This document shows positions 1 through 10,671 of a DNA stretch of 64,000 bases, piece by piece; the first letter of the stretch is position 1, and each line of letters starts with the position of its first letter. Source of the DNA: Saussurea involucrata (taxonomy: Eukaryota > Streptophyta > Magnoliopsida > Asterales > Asteraceae); assembly GCA_033807775.1 (NCBI GenBank), contig CM066312.1, positions 29,919,696 to 29,983,695 of the forward strand, written 5' to 3'. The translations under genes and the position numbers were made by a program. The notes beneath the pieces are model-generated. The model made no database searches. It was not told where the DNA came from and was given only the letters and a program-made list of their open reading frames with translations.

Positions 1-1398
1 GACTGAGTCATGCACAAAGTTTGATTTTGAAATAGATTGCATTAACAAATTCTTGTGTTTCAAATCATTTTATGGATGGTGTTTTGGAATTTTGGGGAAT
101 GTTCAGCACACACACAAGATTTTGAAATATGGTTTTGAAAGTGTATGAAATCGTTTTATCACGGGAGTGCAAACTTTGTTAGAATTTGTCTCATTTCGTT
201 ATTTTTCCAACGGTTCTTTCGGGTAAGATGATATCCGTGTTTGGTGGTGTTTAAAATGTTGGGCAAGTGACTACGGCTTGTGACTTTAACATTGGAACTC
301 CTCCACATATGTTAGAGTTGAGACGGAAAGTTACATTCCACGATGTCTGTATAAAGCTATTTGAGTGAGTCATTCTGGGATAGGCATGTTGTTGGTAGAC
401 TGTTTTGCATTGGATCCTTGGTCACGTCAGTCAGTCGTTGGTAGTGGTCGGTTGGGTATCGCGGGGTGGGACTCCGGTATTCATGTGTTATGACTTTGAC
501 TTTTCAGTAGGCACTAAGTGGATATAGTCTTGGGCACTTACCTGAGAGGTAGTTCCGATGTGCCGGGCCTTGAGACGTACCTGGGAGGTAGGCGTTAAGG
601 CGTATCTTGATACGGTGTAATTAGGTTTCCTAGAGCGAGCGTGGGGGTTAAGTAGACGGGGGAAGACTGGGTATTCCACACGTGTTGTTAGTGTAGACCG
701 AATAGTGTCGGTTAAGGGAATGATGCCCTTTGTAATTAAGAGAATAAATGCGCAGTAACCTTTATGAAGTAAGTAGTATATTTAGGTGTCGACTTTTGGG
801 CTTAAGGCCAAACACCTTTAGTGTAATCGGAGATTTGTAGCCGATTTTAAGATAATTATGGTGATGGTAGTAGTAACCCTGAGATGCTTAATTGTGATGA
901 ATGGTTATGGTGGAATGACCTTCGTGGGTGATTATAAGTTTACTGGTTTGATGATCTGTGTGAAATAATTTTGGGAGTCTACTAGAACTCGTGGAAGTTA
1001 GTCGGCAGTAATGGTAGGAATGGTCGGATTTGAGTATCCTGTAGGGTATATTGGTGAGCACCTTTAGAATGGATAGAGCTTGAAAGTTAAATCGGAATGT
1101 ATGGAACATCTAAGGTTGGGAGACAACCGAGGTCGTTTGACTAGGAATGAATCCAGTTGTTGGAGTGTTCTTCCGATCATAATTTCAGTGTCCTTGTAGG
1201 AGTTTTGTTAGTAAGAAAAGTATTCGAGAATTTCTAGACGGGGTGAGAAATTTAGATTCTAGTTGAGGAAAGTCCAGTGGTCGCACCGAAGGGGTTCAAG
1301 TGGACGTGGGAACCCGAAGCGGAGATGCGCGAGAACTATTCCGAGTTATTCGCCGGTCTAGACTTCGAGGACGAAGTCTAATCCAAGTGGGGGAGAGT
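1..1398 (+). mobile_element. Ty3 array, internal region (3' part)
   Basis: This is the 3' part of the internal region of a large Ty3-type LTR element. It is near-identical to 5247-6644 and 9274-10671, so the window begins inside an array unit. Almost all of it is non-coding in every frame. The only recognisable protein trace is the pol C-terminus at 1301-1381. It ends with the purine tract GTGGGGGAGAG directly before the LTR, which fits a polypurine tract. The short reading frames here recur unchanged in the other copies because the DNA is copied, and I do not regard them as genes. Confidence 0.85.
1301..1381 (+). pseudogene. Pol C-terminal remnant (Ty3 chromovirus-like)
   Basis: A 26-codon tail reading WTWEPEAEMRENYSELF and then an acidic end and stop. 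The WxWEPEAEMR motif is typical of the extreme C-terminus of Tekay/Del-like Ty3 polyproteins, and the minus-strand element at 34532-34858 ends in a comparable WELESEMRARFPRLFE. Upstream, a VQW..HR.GS segment lies one base out of frame, so a frameshift separates it from this tail. Only this end of pol is recognisable; the rest of the internal region has no pol. Confidence 0.75.
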
Positions 1399-1787
1399 TG
1401 TAAAGCCCGTATTCCGGTATGTAATTTTCTTTGTATTAATTCCTTTTAAAAGTTTTATTTAATGTGGTTCCCGTTAACGGGGTTAGACGAATTGGACCCA
1501 ATTGTTAAACATGTCAAACGTTGGTTAGTTTGTGAGAAGGATGTAGTTGAGGGACCATTATTGTCAATGGACCAAAGTAGTGTGTGGCCCATGCAAAACC
1601 CAAAACCGTGACCTTGTGTTTTGTGTGTGTTTTGTGTGTGTTTTGTCGTGATTAGAAAGAAAAGAAGGAATAGGAATAGAAAAACTAAACCTACGGCTTT
1701 CCCCCCCTCCCCTTTGGTTGTCATCGGCCGTGAGTAAGAAAAACCGAGAGAAAGAGATATAGCCACCGAGAGTAGAGAGAGGGAGAG

Positions 1788-1872
1788 GGTTCGCCGGAGA
1801 AGAGGGAGTTCGCCGGAGAAGAGGGAGTTCGCCGGAGAAGAGAGAGTTCGCCGGAGAAGAGAGAGAGACGCC
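1788..1872 (+). repeat. 19 bp GA-rich minisatellite in LTR 1
   Basis: About four tandem copies of a unit built around GTTCGCCGGAGAAGAGRGA. LTR 3 has one unit fewer (about 11066-11130), so copy number varies between LTR copies. LTR 2 retains only the first units, because its large deletion begins here. Confidence 0.85.
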
Positions 1873-1954
1873 GTCATTGCTGCCGGAAGGGGGAAGAAGG
1901 AAGAGTCGCATCGAGGTAGATTCGTTTCCTTCTCGTTGTTGTCGTTTGCTAAAA

Positions 1955-2220
1955 TTCCGTGAACCGCCATCATCACCGCCGCAGCCACGGCTGCCGGCGG
2001 TGGGGCCGCCGCTGCACGCCGCCGTGGTGGCGGCAGAGGGGTGGGTGCAGGGGTGTGCAGGGTGCGGGTGTGTGCGGGGGCGTTTTGCGAGTGTGTCGGG
2101 AGTGGGTGACGTTGGGAGGTCTCGCCGGAAGGGTTACCGTAACCATCGTCGCCGCCGCCAACCACCACCGCTGCCGGAGACGGATGTGGGTGGTGCTCGG
2201 TGGATGTCCAGCCTAGTATG
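1955..2220 (+). other. GC-rich block in LTR 1
   Basis: A roughly 260 bp island rich in CCGCCG and CpG inside an otherwise AT-rich LTR; the same block lies at about 11212-11478 in LTR 3. Overlapping reading frames cover it on both strands, as expected from GC-rich sequence with few stops. None has a recognisable domain. I read it as LTR leader or regulatory sequence, although capture of a host exon cannot be excluded. Confidence 0.6.
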
Positions 2221-2837
2221 ACCTTTTTCCAGTAAACTTGTAGGCTGTTCGGGTCTGTTTGGGTTAAGCTATGTCTTAATGGGTTTATAAACAACGTTTG
2301 TCATTTCATGTGAATTACACAGTTTCTGCCACTGTTTTGTGGAAGCCATAACTTTTCCTAGGTATATCGTGTTGGGTTGAAATCAGTGCCAAAAGCTCCC
2401 ATTCTCAGTCTAGTAAGTTTCTTATGTTTTGCGGAAAAACCAGTTCGGACGATAGCTAGTGTCAAACTGCTGTTTTGTACTGAAAGGTCCTGTTTTTCAC
2501 TGTGCAGCAAGTCGGTTTTGTAAAATCAATAGTAAATTGTAGAAAAATCGTTAGAGCGCGTGCGATATGTCCCTGGAACCCTAAGACATTGGACTTTGTG
2601 TTTATAGAAAAATATTTCTGGTTTAATCAGTTTATAAGGGGTTAAACAGGTCCCGAACAGACCTGCGTGTTGAGAGTAAAAACTGGAAAAATGTGTTTTT
2701 AAAGTTAGTAGTCGTGGCCTTGGTTTGGGACGTCACTTTGACAATTGTTAACGCTTATTTAGGTGGAAATAGGTGAACTGGTGTTGGCCGGTTCGTGTTG
2801 CGGTTGAGGTCATAAGCTTTGCGTTTGAGGTGAGTTC

Positions 2838-2852
2838 TCTCACTATATAAGA
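2838..2852 (+). promoter_or_regulatory. Candidate TATA box, LTR 1
   Basis: The motif CACTATATAAGATG lies about 120 bp upstream of the hairpin array. If used, transcripts would begin near 2870 and the array would sit in the RNA leader. LTR 3 has CTATATAGGATG at the same place, a weaker match. Confidence 0.45.
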
Positions 2853-2965
2853 TGGGAATTATATTTGTGTTGCTATAGTTCGAGTGTGTTGATTATGATT
2901 GTTTGTTGATATTATTGTGGTGTGGAATATATATATTTGTGTGTATATACTGAACTGTGATTGAT

Positions 2966-3372
2966 GTACTTCTTGATGGATGTTCCAAGAGGTATATGCA
3001 TTTGTATAATGAGTTGTGATTATATCTTCTTGAGGGTTGTTCCAAGAAGTATAAGGCCACTTCTTGATGGTTGTTCCAAGGAGTAGGTGTATTGGTATAA
3101 TGTGTTGTGATTATGTCTTCTTTAGGGTTGTTCCAAGAAGTATAAGGCCACTTCTTGATGGTTGTTCCAAGGAGTAGGTGTATTGGTATAATGTGTTGTG
3201 ATTATGTCTTCTTGAGGGTTGTTCCAAGAAGTATAAGGCCACTTCTTGATGGTTGTTCCAAGGAGTATGTGTATTGGTATAATGTGTTGTGATTATGTCT
3301 TCTTGATGGTGTTTCCAAGGAGCATAAGGATTATTATTAATCGTGTTATATTTTCTTGACGGATGTTCCAAG
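2966..3372 (+). repeat. 91 bp tandem array of small hairpins, LTR 1
   Basis: About four units of 91-93 bp, with starts near 2968, 3061, 3152 and 3243, followed by a partial unit. Each unit has two half-repeats, each with a stem (CTTCTTG paired with CAAGAAG or CAAGGAG) closing a 10-base loop of the form A.GG.TGTTC. About nine such hairpins can be drawn. The array recurs in LTR 2 (about 7060-7442) and LTR 3 (about 12227-12632). Confidence 0.9.
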
Positions 3373-3715
3373 AAACTTATGTGCTGGTATGTTTAAGGGT
3401 GATGTTGATATATTTGCGATCCTATGTAAGGATTGAATTCACTAAGCTTCGTGCTTACCCTTTACTATTTTAATGTGGTTTCAGGTGCTTGTGGCTCCAA
3501 GGCGTGACGGGTACACACTGGCGCGCGTGAAGAGTTTTTATAGTCATGAGATTAGAGTTATTTTTAAATAATTTAATTTCCGCTGTTTATTATTACTGAG
3601 ATTATTTATTATTGAATTGCAAACGAAACGGTGTTGGATATTTAATAAGGTTTTATTTATTAAAATGCCTATTTTTAAAGTCAAAATTTATTGTAATTTT
3701 TGGGACGTTACAACT

Positions 3716-3728
3716 TGGTATCAGAGCA
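3716..3728 (+). promoter_or_regulatory. Primer-binding site, array copy 1
   Basis: TGGTATCAGAGCA lies three bases after the LTR end. It is complementary to the 3' end of plant initiator methionine tRNA, the usual primer for this group. The second copy is at 7786-7798. Confidence 0.93.
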
Positions 3729-3731
3729 CAG

Positions 3732-3772
3732 CTTGAGTGAATCAAACACATCTCGGTGTGTTTGGTCTCAAG
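3732..3772 (+). other. Stem-loop directly after primer site, copy 1
   Basis: The outer stem CTTGAG/CTCAAG encloses an inner stem TCAAACACA/TGTGTTTGG around a 6-base loop TCTCGG. The copy at 7802-7842 has CCAAACACA, so the one difference exchanges a G-U pair for a G-C pair. The position, directly 3' of the primer site, is where packaging or dimerisation signals occur in retroelements. That function is inference. Confidence 0.75.
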
Positions 3773-3940
3773 TTGCGGCTATGAAGTTTTAAACTCTTTT
3801 ACTAAAATCTTTGGGAATAAAGGAAAAAGGAAAACCCATTTGGGAAACGGTGATTGAGGGCGCAGTGTGTACAGTCAACGACGCTAAGTGGGAAGGTACA
3901 GTACTTAGTGTATTTATCGCTTTCTAGATCGTAGAGTATG

Positions 3941-4700
3941 CATGTTAGATTGCCTATGTTGTTTACACTGTAATGTATGATGATTGCTTGCTAGTAGGAA
4001 TCAATACTAGTTATAGTAGGTTGTTAAGTGAAGGCCCTATAGGTTGTATGCAGTAAGGATCATATAGCCTTAGAATATTTGATTTAGTTCTATTGCGCAG
4101 CTCTTGTTTGAGTCCAACCGTTCTAGGATAGAATCTTGTATTCGAATGTCTATTTGATTCACGCTGCATGTGACTGGGTATTCGCGAGGCAACTCGTTAT
4201 GGCTAATAGGGATTCCGTGGTAGCAAGGGTAGTGGGATGAGATGAAATTCCTAGTGAGCTGGGGAGAGTGTTTACATATGAGTATGTATGCTAGATTGCT
4301 TTCTAGAACATAGGAGTATGTGTGCTGGATTGTTTGGTGCTTATTACACTGTACTGCATGTTTGTTGTTTGCTAATAGGAGTTCAGCTAGCCCTGATAAG
4401 TTGTTAAGTGAATGCACTATAGGTTGTATGCGGTAGGAACCAAATAGCCTTAGAATGTCGGATTTAGTTCTATTGCACAACTCTTGTTTGAGCCCAACCG
4501 TTGTAGGATAGAATCTTATATTCGAATGTCTATCTGGTTTTACACTGTGTGCGACTGTGCATTCGCGAGGCGACTCGTCATGACTAGTGGGGATTTCGTC
4601 ATAGCAAGGGTAGTGGAGTTGGGTGGAATTCCTAGGGAGCTAGGAAGAGTGTGTACATATGCCGGTGCGGGCATATGTGTGTAGTTATCGGCGAGAAACT
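3941..4700 (+). repeat. 380 bp tandem duplication, internal region 1
   Basis: Two diverged tandem copies with period about 380 bp; for example TTGTTAAGTG starts at 4021 and again at 4401. The second internal region keeps the duplication (about 8010-8725) but has lost about 50 bp near 8495, where the first half of the second copy is shortened. Confidence 0.85.
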
Positions 4701-6546
4701 ACTTGGACCCATCGGATGGAACTCGGAACGAGTGATGATAGGTGTGGAAGGTAGTAGTAGAGCTCCTACTATCGGAAACACAGGATCAATGCTCGAGTCG
4801 GGGAAAGTCACGAGGAATCCAAGGAGTTGAGCGTGAGCGTTGTTAGTGTGAATTATTATGTGCTAATAACCCGTTGTAATATCTACCCAGGATAGCCATC
4901 ACAAGGAGGAACGATTATAGTACACCTACTAGTACAGGTGTGCACTTGATTTGCCTTGATGGGATGATCGTTGGGGTAGTGTCGAAGGTTATAAATTAGT
5001 AGTCGTTGGAATAAAAGGACGATTCTAGTATTAGTCACTTGGAGTGATGATAAGGATGATGTTGGTTTCGGGTCAAGGTGGATGATTGTGCTAGAATCAT
5101 AGGCTTATAGAGCCGACTTTGATTTGAGGAAAAATCGTAGGGATTATTTGACGTAATTTCCCAACTTTCCTAAGAAGTTTAAATGTCCGGATTACGTTAG
5201 TGGATCGGAGAGATTTGGAGGAGTAGGAGTCGAGGCGTAAAATGCCGACTGAGTCATGCACAAAGTTTGATTTTGAAATAGATTGAATTAACAAATTCTT
5301 GTGTTTCAAATCATTTTATGGATGGTGTTTTGGAATTTTGGGAAATGTTCAGCACACACACAAGATTTTGAAATATGGGTTTGAAAGTGTATGAAATCGT
5401 TTTATCACGGGAGTGCAAACTTTGTTAGAATTTGTCTCATTTTGTTATTTTTCCAACGGTTCTTTCGGGTAAGATGATATCCGTGTTTGGTGGTGTTTAA
5501 AATGTTGGGCAAGTGACTACGGCTTGTGACTTTAACATTGGAACTCCTCCACATATGTTAGAGTTGAGACGGAAAGTTACATTCCACGATGTCTGTATAA
5601 AGCTATTTGAGTGAGTCATTCCGGGATAGGCATGTTGTTGGTAGACTGTTTTGCATTGGATCCTTGGTCACGTCAGTCAGTCGTTGGTAGTGGTCGGTTA
5701 GGTATCATGGGGTGGGACTCCGGTATTCAGGTGTTATGACTTTGACTTTTCAGTAGGCACTAAGTGGATATAGTCTTGGGCACTTACCTGAGAGGTAGTT
5801 CCGATGTGCCGGGCCTTGAGACGTACCTGGGAGGTAGGCGTTAAGGCGTATCTTGATACGGCGTAATTAGGTTTCCTAGAGCGAGCGTGGGGGTTAAGTA
5901 GACGGGGGAAGACTGGGTATTCCACACGTGTTGTTAGTGTAGACCGAATAGGGTCGGTTAAGGGAATGATGCCCTTTGTAATTAAGAGAATAAATGCGCA
6001 GTAACCTTTTTGAAGTAAGTAGTATATTTAGGTGTCGACTTTTGGGCTTAAGGCCAAACACCTTTAGTGTAATCGGAGATTTGTAGCCGATTTTAAGATA
6101 ATTATGGTGATGGTAGTAGTAACCCTGACATGCTTAATTGTGATGAATGGTTATGGTGGAATGACCTTCGTGGGTGATTATAAGTTTACTGGTTTGATGA
6201 TCTGTGTGAAATAATTTTGGGAGTCTACTAGAACTCGTGGAAGTTAGTCGGCAGTAATGGTAGGAATGGTCGGATTTGAGTATCCTATAGGGTATATTGG
6301 TGAGCACCTTTAGAATGGATAGAGCTTGAAAGTTGAATCGGAATGTATGGAACATCTAAGGTTGGGAGACAACCGAGGTCCTTTGACTAGGAATGAATCC
6401 AGTTGTTGGAGTGTTCTTCCGATCATAATTTCAGTGTCCTTGTAGGAGTTTTGTTAGTAAGAAAAGTATTCGAGAATTTCTAGACGGGGTGAGCAATTTA
6501 GATTCTAGTTGAGGAAAGTCCAGTGGCCGCACCGAAGGGGTTCAAG

Positions 6547-6627
6547 TGGACGTGGGAACCCGAAGCGGAGATGCGCGAGAACTATTCCGAGTTATTCGCC
6601 GGTCTAGACTTCGAGGACGAAGTCTAA
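6547..6627 (+). pseudogene. Pol C-terminal remnant, array copy 2
   Basis: Same 26-codon tail as at 1301-1381, 5246 bp downstream, ending just before the polypurine tract of LTR 2. No other part of pol is recognisable in this unit. Confidence 0.75.
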
Positions 6628-6644
6628 TCCAAGTGGGGGAGAGT

Positions 6645-7782
6645 TGTAAAGCCCGTATTCCGGTATGTAATTTTCTTTGTATTAATTCTTTTTAAAAGTT
6701 TTATTTAATGTGGTTCCCGTTAACGGGGTTAGACGAATTGGACCCAATTGTTAAACATGTCAAACGTTGGTTAGTTTGTGAGAAGGATGTAGTTGAGGGA
6801 CCATTATTTTCAATGGACCAAAGTAGTGTGTGGCCCATGCAAAACCCAAAACCGTGACCTTGTGTTTTGTGTGTGTTTTGTCGTGATTAGAAAGAAAAGA
6901 AGGAATAGGAATAGAAAAACTAAACCCTACGGCTTCCCCCCCCCCTCCCCTTTGGTTGTCATCGGCCGTGAGTAAGAAAAACCGAGAGAAAGAGAGATAG
7001 CCACCGAGAGTAGAGAGAGGGAGAGGGTTCGCCGGAGAAGAGGGAGTTCACCCGAGAAGAGGTATATGCGTTTGTATAATGAGTTGTGATTATATCTTCT
7101 TGAGGGTTGTTCCAAGAAGTATAAGGCCACTTCTTGATGGTTGTTCCAAGGAGTAGGTGTATTGGTATAATGTGTTGTGATTATGTCTTCTTGAGGGTTG
7201 TTCCAAGAAGTATAAGGCCACTTCTTGATGGTTGTTCCAAGGAGTAGGTGTATTGGTATAATGTGTTGTGATTATGTCTTCTTGAGGGTTGTTCCAAGAA
7301 GTATAAGGCCACTTCTTGATGGTTGTTCCAAGGAGTATGTGTATTGGTATAATGTGTTGTGATTATGTCTTCTTGATGGTGGTTCCAAGGAGCATAAGGA
7401 TTATTATTAATCGTGTTATATTTTCTTGACGGATGTTCCAAGAAACTTATGTGCTGGTATGTTTAAGGGTGATGCTGATATATTTGCGATCCTATGTAAG
7501 GATTGAATTCACTAAGCTTCGTGCTTACCCTTTACTATTTTAATGTGGTTTCAGGTGCTTGTGGCTCCAAGGCGTGACGGGTACACACTGGCGCGCGTGA
7601 AGAGTTTTTATAGTCATGAGATTAGAGTTATTATTAAATAATTTAATTTCCGCTGTTTATTATTACTGAGATTATTTATTATTGAATTGCAAACGAAACG
7701 GTGTTGGATATTTAATAAGGTTTTATTTATTAAAATGCCTATTTTTAAAGTCAAAATTTATTGTAATTTTTGGGACGTTACA
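6645..7782 (+). mobile_element. LTR 2 of Ty3 array (1138 bp, internally deleted)
   Basis: Same ends as LTR 1 and flanked in the same way by polypurine tract and primer site, but about 1.17 kb is missing, corresponding to roughly 1820-2990 of LTR 1. The junction is near 7055-7062. AAGAGG occurs at both deletion edges in LTR 1 and once at the junction here. The GC-rich block and the TATA-like motif are lost; the hairpin array is kept. Confidence 0.92.
7060..7442 (+). repeat. 91 bp hairpin array, LTR 2
   Basis: Same array as at 2966-3372. It begins within the first unit because of the upstream deletion. The last hairpin again has TTTCTTG paired with CAAGAAA. Confidence 0.88.
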
Positions 7783-7801
7783 ACTTGGTATCAGAGCACA
7801 G

Positions 7802-7842
7802 CTTGAGTGAACCAAACACATCTCGGTGTGTTTGGTCTCAAG
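7802..7842 (+). other. Stem-loop directly after primer site, copy 2
   Basis: Outer stem CTTGAG/CTCAAG and inner stem CCAAACACA/TGTGTTTGG are both perfect, around the loop TCTCGG. Copy 1 has one T for C in the inner stem, still able to pair as G-U. Confidence 0.75.
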
Positions 7843-10573
7843 TTGCGGCTATGAAGTTTTAAACTCTTTTACTAAAATCTTTGGGAATAAAAGAAAAAGG
7901 AAAACCCGTTTGGGAAACGGTGATTGAGGGCGCAGTGTGTACAGTCAGCCGACGCTAAGTGGGAAGGTACAGTACGTAGTGTATTTATCGCTTTCTAGAT
8001 CGTAGAGTATGCATGCTAGATTGCCTATGTTGTTTACACTGTACTGTATGATGATTGCTTGTTAGTAGGAATCAATACTAGTTATAGTAGGTTGTTAAGT
8101 GAAGGCCCTATAGGTTGTATGCAGTAAGGATCATATAGCCTTAGAATATTTGATTTAGTTCTATTGCGCAGCTCTTGTTTGAGTCCAACCGTTCTAGGAT
8201 AGAATCTTGTATTCGAATGTCTATTTGATTCACGCTGCATGTGTCTGGGTATTCGCGAGGCAACTCGTTATGGCTAATAGGGATTCCGTGGTAGCAAGGG
8301 TAGTGGGATGAGATGAAATTCCTAGTGAGCTGGGAAGAGTGTTTACATATGAGTATGTATGCTAGATTGCTTTCTAAAACATAGGAGTATGTGTGCTGGA
8401 TTGTTTGGTGCTTATTACACTGTACTGCATGTTTGTTGTTTGCTAATAGGAGTTCAACTAGCCCTGATAAGTTGTTAAGTGAATGCACTATAGGTTCTAT
8501 TGCGCAGCTCTTGTTTGAGTCCAACCGTTGTAGGATAGAATCTTATATTCGAATGTCTATCTGGTTTTACACTGTGTGCGACTGTGCATTCCCGAGGCGA
8601 CTCGTCATGACTAGTGGGGATTTCGTCATAGCAAGGGTAGTGGAGTTGGGTGGAATTCCTTGGGAGCTAGGAAGAGTGTGTACATATGCCGGTGCGGGCA
8701 TATGTGTGTAGTTATCGGCGAGAAACTACTTGGACCCATCGGATGGAACTCGGAACGAGTGATGATAGGTGTGGAAGGTAGTAGTAGAGCTCCTACTATC
8801 GGAAACACAGGATCAATGCTCGAGTCGGGGAAAGTCACGAGGAATCCAAGGAGTTGAGCGTGAGCGTTGTTAGTGTGAATTATTATGTGCTAATAACCCG
8901 TTGTAATATCTACCCAGGATAGCCATCACAAGGAGGAACGATTATAGTACACCTACTAGTACAGGTGTGTACTTGATTTGCCTTGATGGGATGATCGTTG
9001 GGGTAGTGTCGAAGGTTATAAATTAGTAGTCGTTGGAATAAAAGGACGATTCTAGTATTAGTCACTTGGAGTGATGATAAGGATGATGTTGGTTTCGGGT
9101 CAAGGTGGATGATTGTGCTAGAATCATAGGCTTATAGAGCCGACTTTGATTTGATGAAAAATCGTAGGGACTATTTGACGTAATTTCCCAACTTGCCTAA
9201 GAGGTTTAAATGTCCGGATTACGTTAGTGGATCGGAGAGATTTGGAGGAGTAGGAGTCGAGGCGTAAAATGCCGACTGAGTCATGCACAAAGTTTGATTT
9301 TGAAATAGATTGCATTAACAAATTCTTGTGTTTCAAATCATTTTATGGATGGTGTTTTGGAATTTTGGGGAATGTTCAGCACACACACAAGATTTTGAAA
9401 TATGGTTTTGAAAGTGTATGAAATCGTTTTATCACGGGAGTGCAAACTTTGTTAGAATTTGTCTCATTTCGTTATTTTTCCAACGGTTCTTTCGGGTAAG
9501 ATGATATCCGTGTTTGGTGGTGTTTAAAATGTTGGGCAAGTGACTATGGCTTGTGACTTTAACATTGGAACTCCTCCACATATGTTAGAGTTGAGACGGA
9601 AAGTTACATTCCACGATGTCTGTATAAAGCTATTTGAGTGAGTCATTCCGGGATAGGCATGTTGTTGGTAGACTGTTTTGCATTGGATCCTTGGTCACGT
9701 CAGTCAGTCGTTGGTAGTAGTCGGTTGGGTATCGCGGGGTGGGACTCCGGTATTCATGTGTTATGAATTTGACTTTTTAGTAGGCACTAAGTGGATATAG
9801 TCTTGGGCACTTACCTGAGAGGTAGTTCCGATGTGCCGGGCCTTGAGACGTACCTGGGAGGTAGGCGTTAAGGCGTATCTTGATACGGTGTAATTAGGTT
9901 TCCTAGAGCGAGCGTGGGGGTTAAGTAGACGGGGGAAGACTGGGTATTCCACACGTGTTGTTAGTGTAGACCGAATAGTGTCGGTTAAGGGAATGATGCC
10001 CTTTGTAATTAAGAGAATAAATGCGCAGTAACCTTTTTTAAGTAAGTAGTATATTTAGGTGTCGACTTTTGGGCTTAAGGCCAAACACCTTTAGTGTAAT
10101 CGGAGATTTGTAGCCGATTTTAAGATAATTATGGTGATGGTAGTAGTAACCCTGAGATGCTTAATTGTGATGAATGGTTATGGTGGAATGACCTTCGTGG
10201 GTGATTATAAGTTTACTGGTTTGATGATCTGTGTGAAATAATTTTGGGAGTCTACTAGAACTCGTGGAAGTTAGTCGGCAGTAATGGTAGGAATGGTCGG
10301 ATTTGAGTATCCTGTAGGGTATATTGGTGAGCACCTTTAGAATGGATAGAGCTTGAAAGTTGAATCGGAATGTATGGAACATCTAAGGTTGGGAGACAAC
10401 CGAGGTCGTTTGACTAGGAATGAATCCAGTTGTTGGAGTGTTCTTCCGATCATAATTTCAGTGTCCTTGTAGGAGTTTTGTTAGTAAGAAAAGTATTCGA
10501 GAATTTCTAGACGGGGTGAGCAATTTAGATTCTAGTTGAGGAAAGTCCAGTGGCCGCACCGAAGGGGTTCAAG

Positions 10574-10654
10574 TGGACGTGGGAACCCGAAGCGGAGATG
10601 CGCGAGAACTATTCCGAGTTATTCGCCGGTCTAGACTTCGAGGACGAAGTCTAA
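10574..10654 (+). pseudogene. Pol C-terminal remnant, array copy 3
   Basis: Third copy of the 26-codon pol tail, 4027 bp after the second, again immediately upstream of the polypurine tract. Confidence 0.75.
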
Positions 10655-10671
10655 TCCAAGTGGGGGAGAGT

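Larger units (their letters stand above)
1399..3712 (+). mobile_element. LTR 1 of Ty3 array (2314 bp)
   Basis: Begins TGTAAAGCCC and ends GGGACGTTACA, so it has TG...CA ends with a short TGTAA/TTACA inverted repeat. A purine tract precedes it and a TGGTATCAGAGC primer site follows at 3716, which fixes both ends. It holds, in order, GA-rich sequence with 19 bp repeats, a GC-rich block, a TATATAAG motif near 2842, and a 91 bp hairpin-rich tandem array. It is the most complete of the three LTR copies. Confidence 0.92.
3713..6644 (+). mobile_element. Ty3 array, complete internal region 1
   Basis: This is a complete 2.9 kb internal region between two LTRs: primer site at the left, polypurine tract at the right. 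It lacks gag, protease, RT, RNase H and integrase; only the pol C-terminal tail remains at 6547-6627. The element is therefore non-autonomous (LARD-like) and would need proteins from a relative. A tandem duplication occupies about 3941-4700. Confidence 0.88.
7783..10671 (+). mobile_element. Ty3 array, complete internal region 2
   Basis: Near-identical to 3713-6644, with primer site 7786-7798, stem-loop 7802-7842 and tandem duplication about 8010-8725. It is about 43 bp shorter, chiefly through the deletion near 8495. No gag or pol is present apart from the C-terminal tail at 10574-10654. Confidence 0.88.

Noticed and set aside
488..1109. Short minus-strand frames (63 and 73 codons) repeated at 5734-6355 and 9761-10382
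   Set aside because: They are kept only because the array DNA is copied. No domain, low-complexity composition, and the strand is opposite to the element.
1877..2221. 114-codon frame in the GC-rich LTR block (also 11134-11478)
   Set aside because: GC-rich repeats suppress stops on both strands. Competing frames overlap on both strands and none has a recognisable motif.
2966..3372. CRISPR-like array
   Set aside because: The units are contiguous 91 bp repeats inside a plant LTR, without unique spacers.
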